20,076 nucleotides of DNA from Thermococcus sp. (GTDB lineage: Archaea; Methanobacteriota_B; Thermococci; Thermococcales; Thermococcaceae). Below are positions 1 to 8,040 of this stretch, in pieces. Numbering within the stretch: the stretch's first letter is position 1; every line of letters begins with the position of its first letter. Below the pieces are notes generated by a model. That model ran no database searches. It was not told the DNA's origin and saw nothing but the letters and a program-made list of their open reading frames with translations. The position numbers and the translations under genes are program-made. The stretch spans positions 1-20,076 of the forward strand of contig JAGHBN010000097.1 in the NCBI GenBank assembly GCA_021160985.1, in the 5' to 3' direction.

Positions 1-12
1 CCCTTGAGTTCC

Positions 13-855
13 TCAGGTGAGCCTTTTCGCCAGTATCTCTATTTTTCCGACCTCTTTCGTGCCTGCGACTTCTAAATCCTCCGCGAGCACCGTCAGTATC
101 CTCTCGAAGCCCAGGAGCTTTGCCCTACCGAGAACTGCCCTCAAGTCCTCAACCCTTCCCCAGAGGAGAAGGGAGACCCCATCTCTGCCTGGGAGGTTCC
201 TGAGGGCATAGAATGAGTCGCCAGCTTTTCCGCTTTCAACGGTGTAGTGAATCCCCGCTATGCTGTCCTTAAACGCTGAAAAGTACATGCTGTAGGAGCT
301 TTGGAAGCGGCCGGCGATCAGTTCGAGGCTTCTAACGTCATCCCAACTGAACTCAAGAGGTCTTACATTCACGTCCTCCACTCTATCGCCTGCGGGAATC
401 CACACCGTCCTGCCCCTGAAGAGCTCAACATCAAAGCCCAATCTCTCGTAGAAGCCCCTCGCATCCTCGTCTGGCTGGGTCGTCAGCATCTCAGCCCCTT
501 GTTCCCTGGCCACGTCCTCGACAAACTCCATAAGCGCTCTTCCAACTCCCCTGCCCCTGTAATCTGGGTGGACTTCGATGACGTCAATGTGGGCGATTCT
601 TCTAACTTTTCCACAGATGGGCTCTTCTGAAAAGAGAACCTCGACTTCGCCGACGATCTTCTCGCCAAGCTCCGCAACGGCCACGAGCTGGTCGTCGAGC
701 AGGAGGTTGTTGAGGTGAATCGCGAGCGTCTCAACGGTCATCCACGGCCCGCCCCGAGTATAACGGTCGTAAATGCCGCCGCTGAGGTTCTCCTCGGCAG
801 TATGAACGTCCACTACCCCCCGAACGTCCTCAAGGGTTGCCAGACGAATCCTCAT
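13..855 (-). CDS. GNAT-family N-acetyltransferase with extra C-terminal domain
   Basis: The first ~150 residues are a GNAT acetyltransferase domain: the acetyl-CoA pyrophosphate loop RGRGVG (residues ~100-105) follows the beta-strand DVIEVHPDY, and FYERLGF (~135-141) is the usual late GNAT motif. The remaining ~130 residues have no family I recognise and may be a degenerate second GNAT-like domain. The start is placed at the ATG at 855 because GGTGAGG lies just upstream; a TTG at 867 would extend it by four residues but has no ribosome site. The start lies inside the 3' end of the phosphatase gene (26-base overlap), so the two are probably cotranscribed and translationally coupled. The acetyl acceptor cannot be predicted. 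Confidence 0.85.
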   Translation of the reverse strand: MRIRLATLEDVRGVVDVHTAEENLSGGIYDRYTRGGPWMTVETLAIHLNNLLLDDQLVAVAELGEKIVGEVEVLFSEEPICGKVRRIAHIDVIEVHPDYRGRGVGRALMEFVEDVAREQGAEMLTTQPDEDARGFYERLGFDVELFRGRTVWIPAGDRVEDVNVRPLEFSWDDVRSLELIAGRFQSSYSMYFSAFKDSIAGIHYTVESGKAGDSFYALRNLPGRDGVSLLLWGRVEDLRAVLGRAKLLGFERILTVLAEDLEVAGTKEVGKIEILAKRLT

Positions 856-1572
856 CTCCCTCACCAAGATAGCCAGACTTCCGGAGAATGTGGATTATCG
901 CCTCCGCCCCACCGTCACCATAGGGCTTCTGGGTCACGTAGTCCGCTTTTTCCTTGAGGCTCTCCGGGGCCTGGGCAACTGCAACGCGGTAGCCGACGAC
1001 GCGGAAGGCGTCCAAATCGTTCTCACCGTCGCCGACGTGAGCGACTTCCTTGGGGCTTATTCCAAGGTACTCGCAGGCCTTCTCTATGCCGGTGCCCTTG
1101 TTAATCCAGGGCTTTTTCACGTGGATTGCAAAGCCAGAATCAACCGCGATGAGATTGAGCCCAAGCTCCTCGATGATTTCCCTGACAGCCTCAACCGGAA
1201 CCGTCCGGAGAACAACGAGGCCCGCTTTCCTCTCCATCATCGAGTAGCTCAGCTTTGCCTCGGGGTAGCGTTTCTTCAGCTCGCTCCAGAGTATCCACTC
1301 CTCGTCCATGTCCGTGAGAAAACGCGCTCCCTCATCGTCCCCTCGCCCTTCAGTGAGAGCGCCCCGCCGTCCTCAGCGATGACCGGCCCGCTCGTGCCGA
1401 TGAAGACCGCAGCAGCTTCGGCAAAAGGAACAGAGTTCCCTGTGACGAGCATGACAGGGACGCCAAGCCTCTCGGCGAGCCTTATGGCCTTCAGGGCATC
1501 AATGCTGATTGTTCTGTCTCTGTAAGTTATTGTGCCATCTATATCAAGCGATATCGCCTTAATCCTGCCCAT
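830..1572 (-). pseudogene. Phosphoglycolate phosphatase (HAD superfamily), frameshifted
   Basis: Two adjacent reading frames together make one archaeal phosphoglycolate phosphatase-type HAD enzyme. The first (1572 to about 1320) has the nucleophile motif DIDGT (residues 10-14) and VTGNS (motif II). The second (from about 1320 to 830) has MDEEWILW, the lysine motif KPWINKG and the acid motif VGDGENDLD. The frames break at a run of four A (plus strand 1319-1322). Adding one base there restores the expected join (RVF-LTDMDEEWILW) and gives about 247 residues, near family length. Both halves are otherwise intact and conserved, so a base-call error in a homopolymer is at least as likely as a real mutation. 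In life the enzyme would dephosphorylate 2-phosphoglycolate or a related small phosphoester in the cytoplasm. A ribosome site GGGATG precedes the ATG at 1572. Confidence 0.85.
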
Positions 1573-1602
1573 TTTTCATCCCAAAAATGAGAAAGAATGT
1601 GC

Positions 1603-1610
1603 AAATATAA
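1603..1610 (-). promoter_or_regulatory. TATA box for the phosphatase-acetyltransferase pair
   Basis: On the minus strand this reads TTATATTT, about 35 bp upstream of the ATG at 1572, in the short gap after truD. A T-rich tract on the same strand (around 1575-1600) could also end truD transcripts. Confidence 0.5.
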
Positions 1611-1623
1611 GGCTTTCTACCCA

Positions 1624-2874
1624 TTAATGGTCCTTTATTATCTCCCTGAGCACGCTAGTGGCATAGACACCCTTCGGCAGGAAGAAGCGGAAGCACATAC
1701 CTGTTCCAGGAATGTAGCCATAAGTCATGCCAATCGGGCGAATCAAAAGCTCCCTCCTCCCGCCAGGCTCTGCCATCAGCTTCGGCAGTTTCTTGAATGT
1801 CTCAAGTGTTATGCCTTCCTCTTCGAGGATTCCACTTTCAAGTTGGCCAGGAAGCCCCTTTGCCTGCCTCATCGCGAAGCCGAAGAGCGGGCCCGAGACC
1901 ATAGCCTGGCCCTTCCCAACCTTCTCAAGGACAAACTCGATGTTCGTCTCGGTGACGCGGTAAGTCCTGTCGCGGTAGGGGATGCCCCCCTTAACCTGGA
2001 CGACGATATCGCCGACGAGGGGTTCATTTAGTGGGAGCCCCTCTTCAATCCTCCTCGAGAGGTAGAGGTTGAAGAGGTAGCTCTGGTAGGCGTGAATGAA
2101 GATGCGCATTATTGGAAGGGGCAGGGAAAGGAAGGCCCTCTTCCAGCTCCCTGTCTTCTTGTAGGTGTAGAGAAGCGTCCTCTCATAGCGGAGGAAACCT
2201 GGGAACTCCTCAAGGGCCCTTTCGACGTCGCCCGTCTCCCAGAAGGCCCTGCGCGCCTCGTCGCCCTCCATGCTCCCGTCCGCGTAGCCCAGGAAGAACC
2301 TCGCCGCCTCATCGAACTCCCCCTGGAGGAGGAGCTTCCCTATCAGGTGGTTCACTATCCTTCTCTCCCCAAAGCGCTGGTAGCCGAAGTAGTTGGGAAA
2401 GCCACCCTTCTCGCGGAGCTCCCTCACGATCTCCTTTGTCTTTTCAAACGCGTTTTCCTCAGCGTCCCTGACGATTATCTTGAACCTGTTCCCTAGCAGG
2501 TGACCGAGCTTGATGAACCGTCCGTATGAGACAAACTTGAGCTCGATGTCGCGGATTTGGACTGCTTCCACTTTCTCCTTAGCATCGGCCGGCACGCTTA
2601 TGTACTGGTGGGTGACTGCGTGCCTGTCCTTAGTCCCTGCGAAGCCTATGTCTCTGTGACTTATTCCCGCCCTCTTGGCTATCTCCTTGACGGCCGCCAT
2701 CGTGTCCCAGTTGCGCTTCTTGAGGAGGAAGATTGCGTGCTTTCTCCCCTCGAAGATTTGTGGGAGGGGCTCCTCGATGACAACGAAGTCCTCGGGAAAG
2801 ACCTTGATTCTGCCCCCTATCCCGGGCTTCTCGCTGAGGTAGGGGAACTGGGAAAAGAACTCGCGGTAATCCAT
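1624..2874 (-). CDS. truD: tRNA pseudouridine(13) synthase TruD
   Basis: Makes pseudouridine, at position 13 of tRNAs in the characterised family members. The protein (416 aa) has the TruD signature GFAGTKD at residues 77-83, whose Asp83 is the expected catalytic aspartate, the conserved GNRF strand (~129-131) and PNYFGYQRFG (~160-169), which lies at the start of the TRUD-specific insertion. The length suits archaeal TruD. The ATG at 2874 has GTGAGGT just upstream, overlapping the stop codon of pth2, and only three bases separate the genes, so the two are surely one transcript. Both act on tRNA: Pth2 recycles peptidyl-tRNA and TruD modifies tRNA. Confidence 0.95.
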   Translation of the reverse strand: MDYREFFSQFPYLSEKPGIGGRIKVFPEDFVVIEEPLPQIFEGRKHAIFLLKKRNWDTMAAVKEIAKRAGISHRDIGFAGTKDRHAVTHQYISVPADAKEKVEAVQIRDIELKFVSYGRFIKLGHLLGNRFKIIVRDAEENAFEKTKEIVRELREKGGFPNYFGYQRFGERRIVNHLIGKLLLQGEFDEAARFFLGYADGSMEGDEARRAFWETGDVERALEEFPGFLRYERTLLYTYKKTGSWKRAFLSLPLPIMRIFIHAYQSYLFNLYLSRRIEEGLPLNEPLVGDIVVQVKGGIPYRDRTYRVTETNIEFVLEKVGKGQAMVSGPLFGFAMRQAKGLPGQLESGILEEEGITLETFKKLPKLMAEPGGRRELLIRPIGMTYGYIPGTGMCFRFFLPKGVYATSVLREIIKDH

Positions 2875-2877
2875 ACC

Positions 2878-3240
2878 TCACACCAGCTTTAAGTGCCCTG
2901 TAACCTTGTCCACGAGCTCCTCCGGACCGGGCCCGATTGCAAGAACTGTAACGGTTCCAGGGGGAATCTCGGTCAGTCCAGCGTCCCGAATCAGGGCCGT
3001 CGGCAGTCCGAGCTTCTCAGCCTTTTCCTTGAGCTGGAACAGTTCCTCAAGGTTCTCAGCTTTAACAACGACCTTCTTCTGTCCCTCATGGAACCATGCC
3101 TTGAACCACTCTGGCTTCTCCTTCTGGGCTTTTATAGCGGCTGTCACTGCCCCGTGTGCGACCTGGACTGCGAACTTGCCCTTACTGAGCCTTAAATCCT
3201 TCCTGGAAACTATAACCTGCTTGTACTTGAAGGTGCTCAT
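2878..3240 (-). CDS. pth2: Peptidyl-tRNA hydrolase, Pth2 type
   Basis: Hydrolyses the ester bond of peptidyl-tRNAs released prematurely from ribosomes, freeing tRNA. The 120-residue protein is the normal size for archaeal Pth2 and has the family core: a first beta-strand KQVIVSRKDL, the catalytic segment LSKGKFAVQVAHGA (residues ~18-31, with Lys20 and His29) and a C-terminal part TALIRDAGLTEIPPGT. The start ATG at 3240 sits about 25 bp from a TATA centre, so the mRNA is probably leaderless; no ribosome site is visible upstream. It is first in an operon with truD. Confidence 0.95.
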   Translation of the reverse strand: MSTFKYKQVIVSRKDLRLSKGKFAVQVAHGAVTAAIKAQKEKPEWFKAWFHEGQKKVVVKAENLEELFQLKEKAEKLGLPTALIRDAGLTEIPPGTVTVLAIGPGPEELVDKVTGHLKLV

Positions 3241-3262
3241 GGGAGAAAAGAGAAGAAAGGGG

Positions 3263-3270
3263 CTTATAAA
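3263..3270 (-). promoter_or_regulatory. TATA box for the pth2-truD operon
   Basis: Minus-strand TTTATAAG, centred 26 bp upstream of the pth2 ATG, which predicts transcription starting at or next to the start codon. The pyrimidine-rich stretch between it and the ATG (3241-3262) could also serve as the U-rich terminator of the upstream surface-protein gene. Confidence 0.65.
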
Positions 3271-3279
3271 GTTAAGGCT

Positions 3280-5355
3280 TCAGAGACCGCCTTCCCGCTT
3301 GGTGGGAGGGTTTGCGGCAGTTTCTTCCTCTTCCTTCTTCGGGAGTCCTCCTGGGCGTTTGGCCTTCTTCTTCTCGAGGATCCTCCTGCATCTTTCTGAG
3401 CTGTCCCAGTACTTGTACGCCATGGCGCCGAAGACTATGGTGAGGGCTATGAAGAGTATCGCCAGGATTTTCCATGTGTCAACCTTGGACGGCAGGTAGA
3501 GCTTGGAGACTTCGCTAAGTTCCTGGGCAAGCGGTTCTGGGTCTTCCATCTTTGAGAGCGTCTTGTTGACGTATTCCGGAAGCTCCTCAGGGGTGGGCCA
3601 GACCTTTACCTCGTGGGTGACGACCTTCGGCGGTATGCTGTTGATGGTGACGAGGGTTCCAAGGTCTATTGAATGCTCATTTCCGAGGGGGTCAAGGTAG
3701 GTGAGGACGGCCCTGATGTTGGTGAGGCTCTCATTGAGGACTTTAACGTCGATCATGACGTCCTTTGACTCGCCGGCTTTTATGGTTCCAACGTTTATCT
3801 CGGTGCTTCCGTCCAGGGAGTTGCCGAGTTGGAGATGCAGCGTGGCGTTCGTCACGAACTCGTACTTGGGGTCTCCATCGCCCGCCTTGAGGTAGAACTT
3901 CAGCTTGACAGTTTCGCCCTTCTCTGCCATCACATAGTTGCTCCAGGTTCCGTTGTATGCCAGAGCGTTCACTTCGATGCTGGGGATGGCGTAGACCACG
4001 ATGCCTTTTAGGCTCGAAGAGTAGACCGTGTTCTGGGCTCCCGAGAGCAGGCTCTTGTCGTCGTAGTACTTCACGACGGCCTTTCCTATCTCGAACGTTC
4101 CGACCTTTGTCGGCTTGAGAACGTAGATAAGGGCGGGCATCTTGCTGAAGGCCGGGAGGGTCTTGATGTTCCAACTCTGGGTGCTGCTGACAAGCTCAAA
4201 CTCGTTGGGTATGGGGGCAGCGACGTTGAGGTCGTAGGCGTCGCCTTTACCATCGTTGTCCACGCTTATGGCAACGACGAGGTAATCGCTAAGGAGGATT
4301 TTCTCAGGGATGGAGGTTATGTTGGCTTTGATCACTGCCTCCCTAACAGGTGGAGTAATCTGAGCGTCAGTGGGGGCATAGAGCTTCAGAATGGCGCGGT
4401 TGTACTTGGGTTCCGTGCTGCTTACAACAAACATCATTGAAGTGCCGGATATCTTCTTGGACTGTCCGATTGATAGGACGTAGTTCTCGTAATCCTTTCC
4501 TTTGTAAACCCTAACTCCAACCTTCGTTGAGGTAACGGACGTTATCTGAAGCTGATAGGTTGTGTCGTCGTATTTGATACCGAGTTTTTCTCCCACATAT
4601 AGGTTGTCGTTAAACATTAGACAGGAACACTCTTCCTCAGGTTGGGTCTCGGGCTGGGAAGAACCGCTATCGCTTCCTTCTCTTGAAATCTTGATGCTGG
4701 TGAAGATAACCTTGGGCATGTAGAACTCGACGGTTGCCTTGGTGTTGGTGGTCTTGTTGAGGTAAACGTACACAAAATTGGCGTAGTCAAAAGCTTCGTT
4801 GGTATTGGACGACAGTCGGTATAAAACTCCCTGCCCCTCTCCTGGCTCCAGGGTGAATCTGAAACTCTTAGTGGTTGTAACCTGGAACTCGGCAGACTCG
4901 TTGTTGACTTTGAGGAGCGTGACCTTGGCGTTGGAGAGCAGAGTGATGGTCTGTCCCTTCCTCATTGTTTTCGCACTGGGGAAAACTTTCCTTAGCGGGG
5001 AGCTGATGGTGAGAAGAACGGTAGGCGTCCCTCCAGCGTTCCAGATTATGGCTGAGAATCCAAGAACCGGCTTCTCTGAACTGGGATAATACGCAACCTC
5101 GTTGTCTGAGATTGTGAACTCCTTGGTGCCCTCCGGCCCGGAGACTTTTATTATGGCCGTACTCCACGTCTTATAATCAATGTCGGTGACAGTAACCACG
5201 TAATTTCCAAAACTCACGCTGTCCTTCAGCGTCAGCTTTATACCACTAACTTCTGCCCAGGGGAGTCCCCCTGCTGCTGCCACTTGATTGTTCATGGCCC
5301 CTAAAGGAACCAGAAGAAATGATAGTGCCATTATCAACGCGAGCAGTCTTCGCAT
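3280..5355 (-). CDS. Large secreted, C-terminally membrane-anchored surface protein (S-layer/CARDB-like)
   Basis: A 691-residue protein with a clear signal peptide (residues 1 to about 28: MRR, a leucine-rich core, then an Ala-rich cleavage region) and a single membrane helix near the C-terminus (about 628-649, WKILAILFIALTIVFGAM). A basic cytoplasmic tail of about 42 residues rich in K, E and P follows. The body is beta-rich: the N-terminal half has repeated 'GxxxxL/VxxxxV' strands, and about residues 340-620 resemble the tandem Ig-like modules of archaeal COG1361/CARDB-type surface proteins. A Cys pair (ECSC) occurs near residue 240 beside a linker rich in Ser, Glu and Gln. It would sit outside the membrane; ligand and role are unknown. 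The ATG at 5355 has GGGAGGATG upstream. Confidence 0.8.
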   Translation of the reverse strand: MRRLLALIMALSFLLVPLGAMNNQVAAAGGLPWAEVSGIKLTLKDSVSFGNYVVTVTDIDYKTWSTAIIKVSGPEGTKEFTISDNEVAYYPSSEKPVLGFSAIIWNAGGTPTVLLTISSPLRKVFPSAKTMRKGQTITLLSNAKVTLLKVNNESAEFQVTTTKSFRFTLEPGEGQGVLYRLSSNTNEAFDYANFVYVYLNKTTNTKATVEFYMPKVIFTSIKISREGSDSGSSQPETQPEEECSCLMFNDNLYVGEKLGIKYDDTTYQLQITSVTSTKVGVRVYKGKDYENYVLSIGQSKKISGTSMMFVVSSTEPKYNRAILKLYAPTDAQITPPVREAVIKANITSIPEKILLSDYLVVAISVDNDGKGDAYDLNVAAPIPNEFELVSSTQSWNIKTLPAFSKMPALIYVLKPTKVGTFEIGKAVVKYYDDKSLLSGAQNTVYSSSLKGIVVYAIPSIEVNALAYNGTWSNYVMAEKGETVKLKFYLKAGDGDPKYEFVTNATLHLQLGNSLDGSTEINVGTIKAGESKDVMIDVKVLNESLTNIRAVLTYLDPLGNEHSIDLGTLVTINSIPPKVVTHEVKVWPTPEELPEYVNKTLSKMEDPEPLAQELSEVSKLYLPSKVDTWKILAILFIALTIVFGAMAYKYWDSSERCRRILEKKKAKRPGGLPKKEEEETAANPPTKREGGL

Positions 5356-5382
5356 TTTTTCATCCTCCCACTGAGTTTATGG

Positions 5383-5390
5383 TTTTATAG
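5383..5390 (-). promoter_or_regulatory. TATA box for the surface-protein gene
   Basis: Minus-strand CTATAAAA preceded by a purine-rich BRE-like stretch, about 30 bp upstream of the ATG at 5355, with the strong ribosome site GGGAGGATG in between (plus 5361-5369). Confidence 0.65.
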
Positions 5391-5430
5391 CTTAACTTCA
5401 GGGTATAAATGTGGAAACAGTATAAAGCTC

Positions 5431-6747
5431 TTACGGTGTGAGCCTCTTCCTGTCGCGCGGGAACAGGATTACCTCTCTGATGTTTGGAAGGTTCAGCATC
5501 TGCTTCACAAGGCGCTCTGCTCCCAGGCCAAACCCGCCGTGGGGAGGCATTCCATAGCGGAAGGCCTTGAGGTAGAACTCGAAGCTCTCGGGGTTCAGGT
5601 CTTTCTCCTTTATCTGGTTCACCAGAACGTCAACGCGGTGCTCTCTCTGGCCGCCGGAGGTTATTTCGACTCCGCGGTACTCCAGGTCGAAGGCCCGGCA
5701 GATTTCCGGCTTGTTGTCGTATTTCATTATGTAGAACGGCTTGGCGTCGCTTGGGTACCTGTAAATGAAGTACAGCGGCGCTTCCTCGTTTTCAAGCATG
5801 TATTTTCCGAGAAGCTTCTCTCCCTCGGTGTCTATGTCTTCACCCCACGGAATTTCCCTGCCGAGGTCGGACAGGATTTCAAGGGCATCATCGTAGGTGA
5901 GCCGTGGGAACGGAAGCTTTGGCTCCTCGAGCTCAAAATTGAGTGTTTCAAGCTCCTTCGCGTTGTACTCGCGGACGTAGTTTATTGCGTGGGCAACGAG
6001 CCTCTCCAGGAGCCTCATTACCTCCTCCTCGCTCTCAATAAAGGCCATTTCCGCGTCGATGCTCCATGCTTCGTTTAAGTGCCTGGTGGTGTTGTGCTCT
6101 TCCGCCCTGAAAATCGGGGCTACCTCGTACACTCTATCGAGGCCACTTGCCATCATTATCTGCTTGTACAGCTGGGGGCTCTGGGCGAGGAAAGCGTCCT
6201 TCTCAAAGTACTTCATGGGGAAAAGTTCTGTGCCGCCTTCGGTCGCGGTGGCGATTATCTTCGGTGTGTGAATCTCGATGAAGCCCTCACTGTGGAAGAA
6301 ATCCCTGACGGCCTTGAAGACGCTGGAGCGTATCTTAAAAATCGCCATAATCTCGGGCTTTCTGAGGTCAATAAAGCGGTTGTCGAGGCGCGTGTCAAGT
6401 TCGGCTTTGACTTTCCCCGTGGGGTCGAGGGGAAGCGGGCTTTCAGCCCTGCTGAGGATTTCAAGCTTCTCGGGCAGTATTTCGAAGCCGAGCTTGGCCT
6501 TGGGGGTAAAGTTGACGATTCCTTCCACGGCAACGACATCTTCCGCGTTGAGCTTCGGGATAAGCTTGAATATCTCCGGGTCTACCTTCTTCTTGGGCGC
6601 GGTTATCTGCACTATCCCTTCCCTGTCTCTGAGCCACAGGAACTTTATTCCGCCCAAATCCTTGACTTCCCATACCCAGCCAGCAACCTTAACGCGCTGG
6701 CCGTTCAGTCTTTCGGTTATTTCGCTGGAGTAATGGGTTCGATACAT
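5431..6747 (-). CDS. aspS: Aspartyl-tRNA synthetase, archaeal/eukaryotic class IIb
   Basis: Charges tRNA-Asp with aspartate. An OB-fold anticodon-binding domain (residues ~17-95) precedes a class II catalytic core with motif 2 around FRAEEHNTTRHLNEAW and motif 3 GFGLGAERLVKQM near the C-terminus; the protein lacks the bacterial GAD insert. Starting at the ATG at 6747 gives 438 aa, the usual Thermococcus length; a TTG at 6753 would add two residues and is rejected. Trp26 and Lys85 in the anticodon-binding domain are the residues I recall being linked with discriminating AspRS, so it probably charges only tRNA-Asp and not tRNA-Asn (inference). It follows the KH-protein gene by 24 bases and shares its transcript. 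Confidence 0.97.
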   Translation of the reverse strand: MYRTHYSSEITERLNGQRVKVAGWVWEVKDLGGIKFLWLRDREGIVQITAPKKKVDPEIFKLIPKLNAEDVVAVEGIVNFTPKAKLGFEILPEKLEILSRAESPLPLDPTGKVKAELDTRLDNRFIDLRKPEIMAIFKIRSSVFKAVRDFFHSEGFIEIHTPKIIATATEGGTELFPMKYFEKDAFLAQSPQLYKQIMMASGLDRVYEVAPIFRAEEHNTTRHLNEAWSIDAEMAFIESEEEVMRLLERLVAHAINYVREYNAKELETLNFELEEPKLPFPRLTYDDALEILSDLGREIPWGEDIDTEGEKLLGKYMLENEEAPLYFIYRYPSDAKPFYIMKYDNKPEICRAFDLEYRGVEITSGGQREHRVDVLVNQIKEKDLNPESFEFYLKAFRYGMPPHGGFGLGAERLVKQMLNLPNIREVILFPRDRKRLTP

Positions 6748-6771
6748 CTCCAACCCCCCAGAATGATAAAA

Positions 6772-7284
6772 TCAGAGGAAAGTTATCCTGACTTCTGTGC
6801 CCGCTATCTGGGAGAGGATATCTTCCAGAAGCTGGGGCTTTTCCGGCAGCTTCTTCCGGTCTCTGCTGAGTATTAAAACCTTGTAGTAGTGTCCTCCGCT
6901 GGGCTTGTAAACGATGTTGACTCCAAAAACTCCCGCTGGATACAGGAGGTCGGTGGCCAGCTTCTTGAGGTCTTCGGTGGAGTTTATGTCAACAGCTTCT
7001 ATGACGCGTATTCTCTTCCCGAGCTCCCTCATGAGGGCTTTAATGTTCTTTCCGCCCTTTCCGATAGCGATTGGAACATCCCCCTCTCCGACCATGATGA
7101 CAACCAGATCACCGGCCTCAACGGCCTTTTTGAACTCCATATCGGCGTCTCCGATGAGCTTGTAAAGCAGTCTCGCAACCTTGACATCAAGCTCGGATAT
7201 GGTGCCTTCCTGCAGTTTTTTCTCGTCAGCGGGACAGAGAATATCGTCGGTTTTCAAACACACCTCACAGATCGGCGCCTTCAT
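6772..7284 (-). CDS. KH-domain RNA-binding protein with N-terminal Cys motif
   Basis: A 170-residue cytoplasmic protein that probably binds RNA. The N-terminus has a CxxC-x7-C arrangement (Cys6, Cys9, Cys17) that could hold a metal ion. The central KH-type domain has the GxxG loop in IGKGGKN (residues ~74-80), preceded by a strand VVIMVGEGDVPIA. The region after it (about 95-170) is a second alpha/beta module, perhaps another KH-like fold. It resembles the NusA-like KH proteins of Euryarchaeota but is not the short NusA of the RNA polymerase operon. A full ribosome site GGAGGTGA precedes the ATG. It is the first gene of a pair with aspS, which suggests a translation-related role (inference). 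Confidence 0.8.
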   Translation of the reverse strand: MKAPICEVCLKTDDILCPADEKKLQEGTISELDVKVARLLYKLIGDADMEFKKAVEAGDLVVIMVGEGDVPIAIGKGGKNIKALMRELGKRIRVIEAVDINSTEDLKKLATDLLYPAGVFGVNIVYKPSGGHYYKVLILSRDRKKLPEKPQLLEDILSQIAGTEVRITFL

Positions 7285-7346
7285 CCTTTCTCACCTCCTC
7301 GCCTGAAAAATGACATTAAAGGGGCTAACCCTTAATTCAGGACGGC

Positions 7347-7354
7347 ATTTAAAA
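7347..7354 (-). promoter_or_regulatory. TATA box for the KH protein-aspS operon
   Basis: Minus-strand TTTTAAAT centred about 66 bp upstream of the KH-protein ATG, predicting a ~40-base leader that carries the GGAGGTGA ribosome site. The same T-run forms the tail of a possible terminator for the upstream HD gene. Confidence 0.5.
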
Positions 7355-7377
7355 AGGTTATTATGGGGCAAACGCCC
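7351..7377 (-). terminator. Possible terminator after the HD gene
   Basis: On the minus strand GGGC-GTTT-GCCC (plus 7366-7377) forms a 4-bp GC hairpin, followed eleven bases later by TTTTT (plus 7351-7355), just past the HD stop codon. Archaeal termination mainly needs the T-run, so the hairpin may be incidental. Confidence 0.4.
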
Positions 7378-7385
7378 GCGGAATG

Positions 7386-8006
7386 TTATAACTCTCCCTC
7401 GATTTCCAGCGTTATTCTCCTGATGAACTCCTCGGTGAACCGGTGCCGCTCCTCCGCCATTTTTCTTGCGGTTTCGGTGTACATCAGATCCTTCAGCTTT
7501 AGAATCTTCTCCTCGAAGTGCTTTAAAGAGGCCGCTATGTCCCGTCCGTGCTCCCCGGAGTACATGAAAACGCGTGCTATCCCGACGGCACCTATGGCGT
7601 CGAGCTTATCGGCGTCGCTGAGGATCCTGGCTTCGAGGGTTCTTGGTTCTGGGCCACGGGAAAAACGGTGGGCCTCTATTGAGTGGACGACGTTCTCAAG
7701 CTTTTCCTCGGGATAGCCAAGCTCTTTTAGGTATTCCCCTGCTATCTCTGCCCCCGCCTTCGCGTGGTCATGAACCTCTCCCCTGCTTTCCATTGGCCGA
7801 GCAACGTCGTGGAGAAGGGCTGCCAGCGCAAGGACTTCGAGGTCGGCCCCCTCTTTCTGGCCTATGTGGAGGCAGAGGTTGAAGACCCGCTCGATGTGGT
7901 CAAAACCGTGGGTTCCATTGCGCTCAAAGAACTTCCTGGCGAATTCACGCGTTTTTTCGATGAGCTCGCGAGATTGTGGGTCTGGAATAAAGTCTTCGAG
8001 CTTCAT
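7386..8006 (-). CDS. HD-domain metal-dependent phosphohydrolase
   Basis: A 206-residue HD-superfamily hydrolase. The metal ligands of the family are visible: GFDHIERV (His37), the HD pair in ALLHDVARP (His66, Asp67), HDHAKAG (~79-85) and the late aspartate in LSDADKLDA (Asp131). Members hydrolyse phosphoesters of nucleotides or cyclic nucleotides; the substrate here cannot be told from sequence. The TATA centre lies about 26 bp from the ATG, so the mRNA is probably leaderless. It follows the glutamate-cyclase-like gene by 34 bases on the same strand but has its own promoter in that gap. Confidence 0.88.
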   Translation of the reverse strand: MKLEDFIPDPQSRELIEKTREFARKFFERNGTHGFDHIERVFNLCLHIGQKEGADLEVLALAALLHDVARPMESRGEVHDHAKAGAEIAGEYLKELGYPEEKLENVVHSIEAHRFSRGPEPRTLEARILSDADKLDAIGAVGIARVFMYSGEHGRDIAASLKHFEEKILKLKDLMYTETARKMAEERHRFTEEFIRRITLEIEGEL

Positions 8007-8028
8007 GGGGATAGGAAAGAGGGGGAAC

Positions 8029-8036
8029 TTTATAAA
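8029..8036 (-). promoter_or_regulatory. TATA box for the HD hydrolase gene
   Basis: TTTATAAA centred about 26 bp upstream of the ATG at 8006, placed in the 34-base gap after the preceding gene. The spacing predicts a leaderless transcript. The 8-mer is its own reverse complement, so its direction is set by the gene downstream. Confidence 0.65.
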
Positions 8037-8040
8037 CGTT

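Noticed and set aside
6079..6876. 265-codon plus-strand open frame opposite aspS
   Set aside because: Antisense shadow of a certain synthetase gene, running into the end of the KH gene; no start signals.
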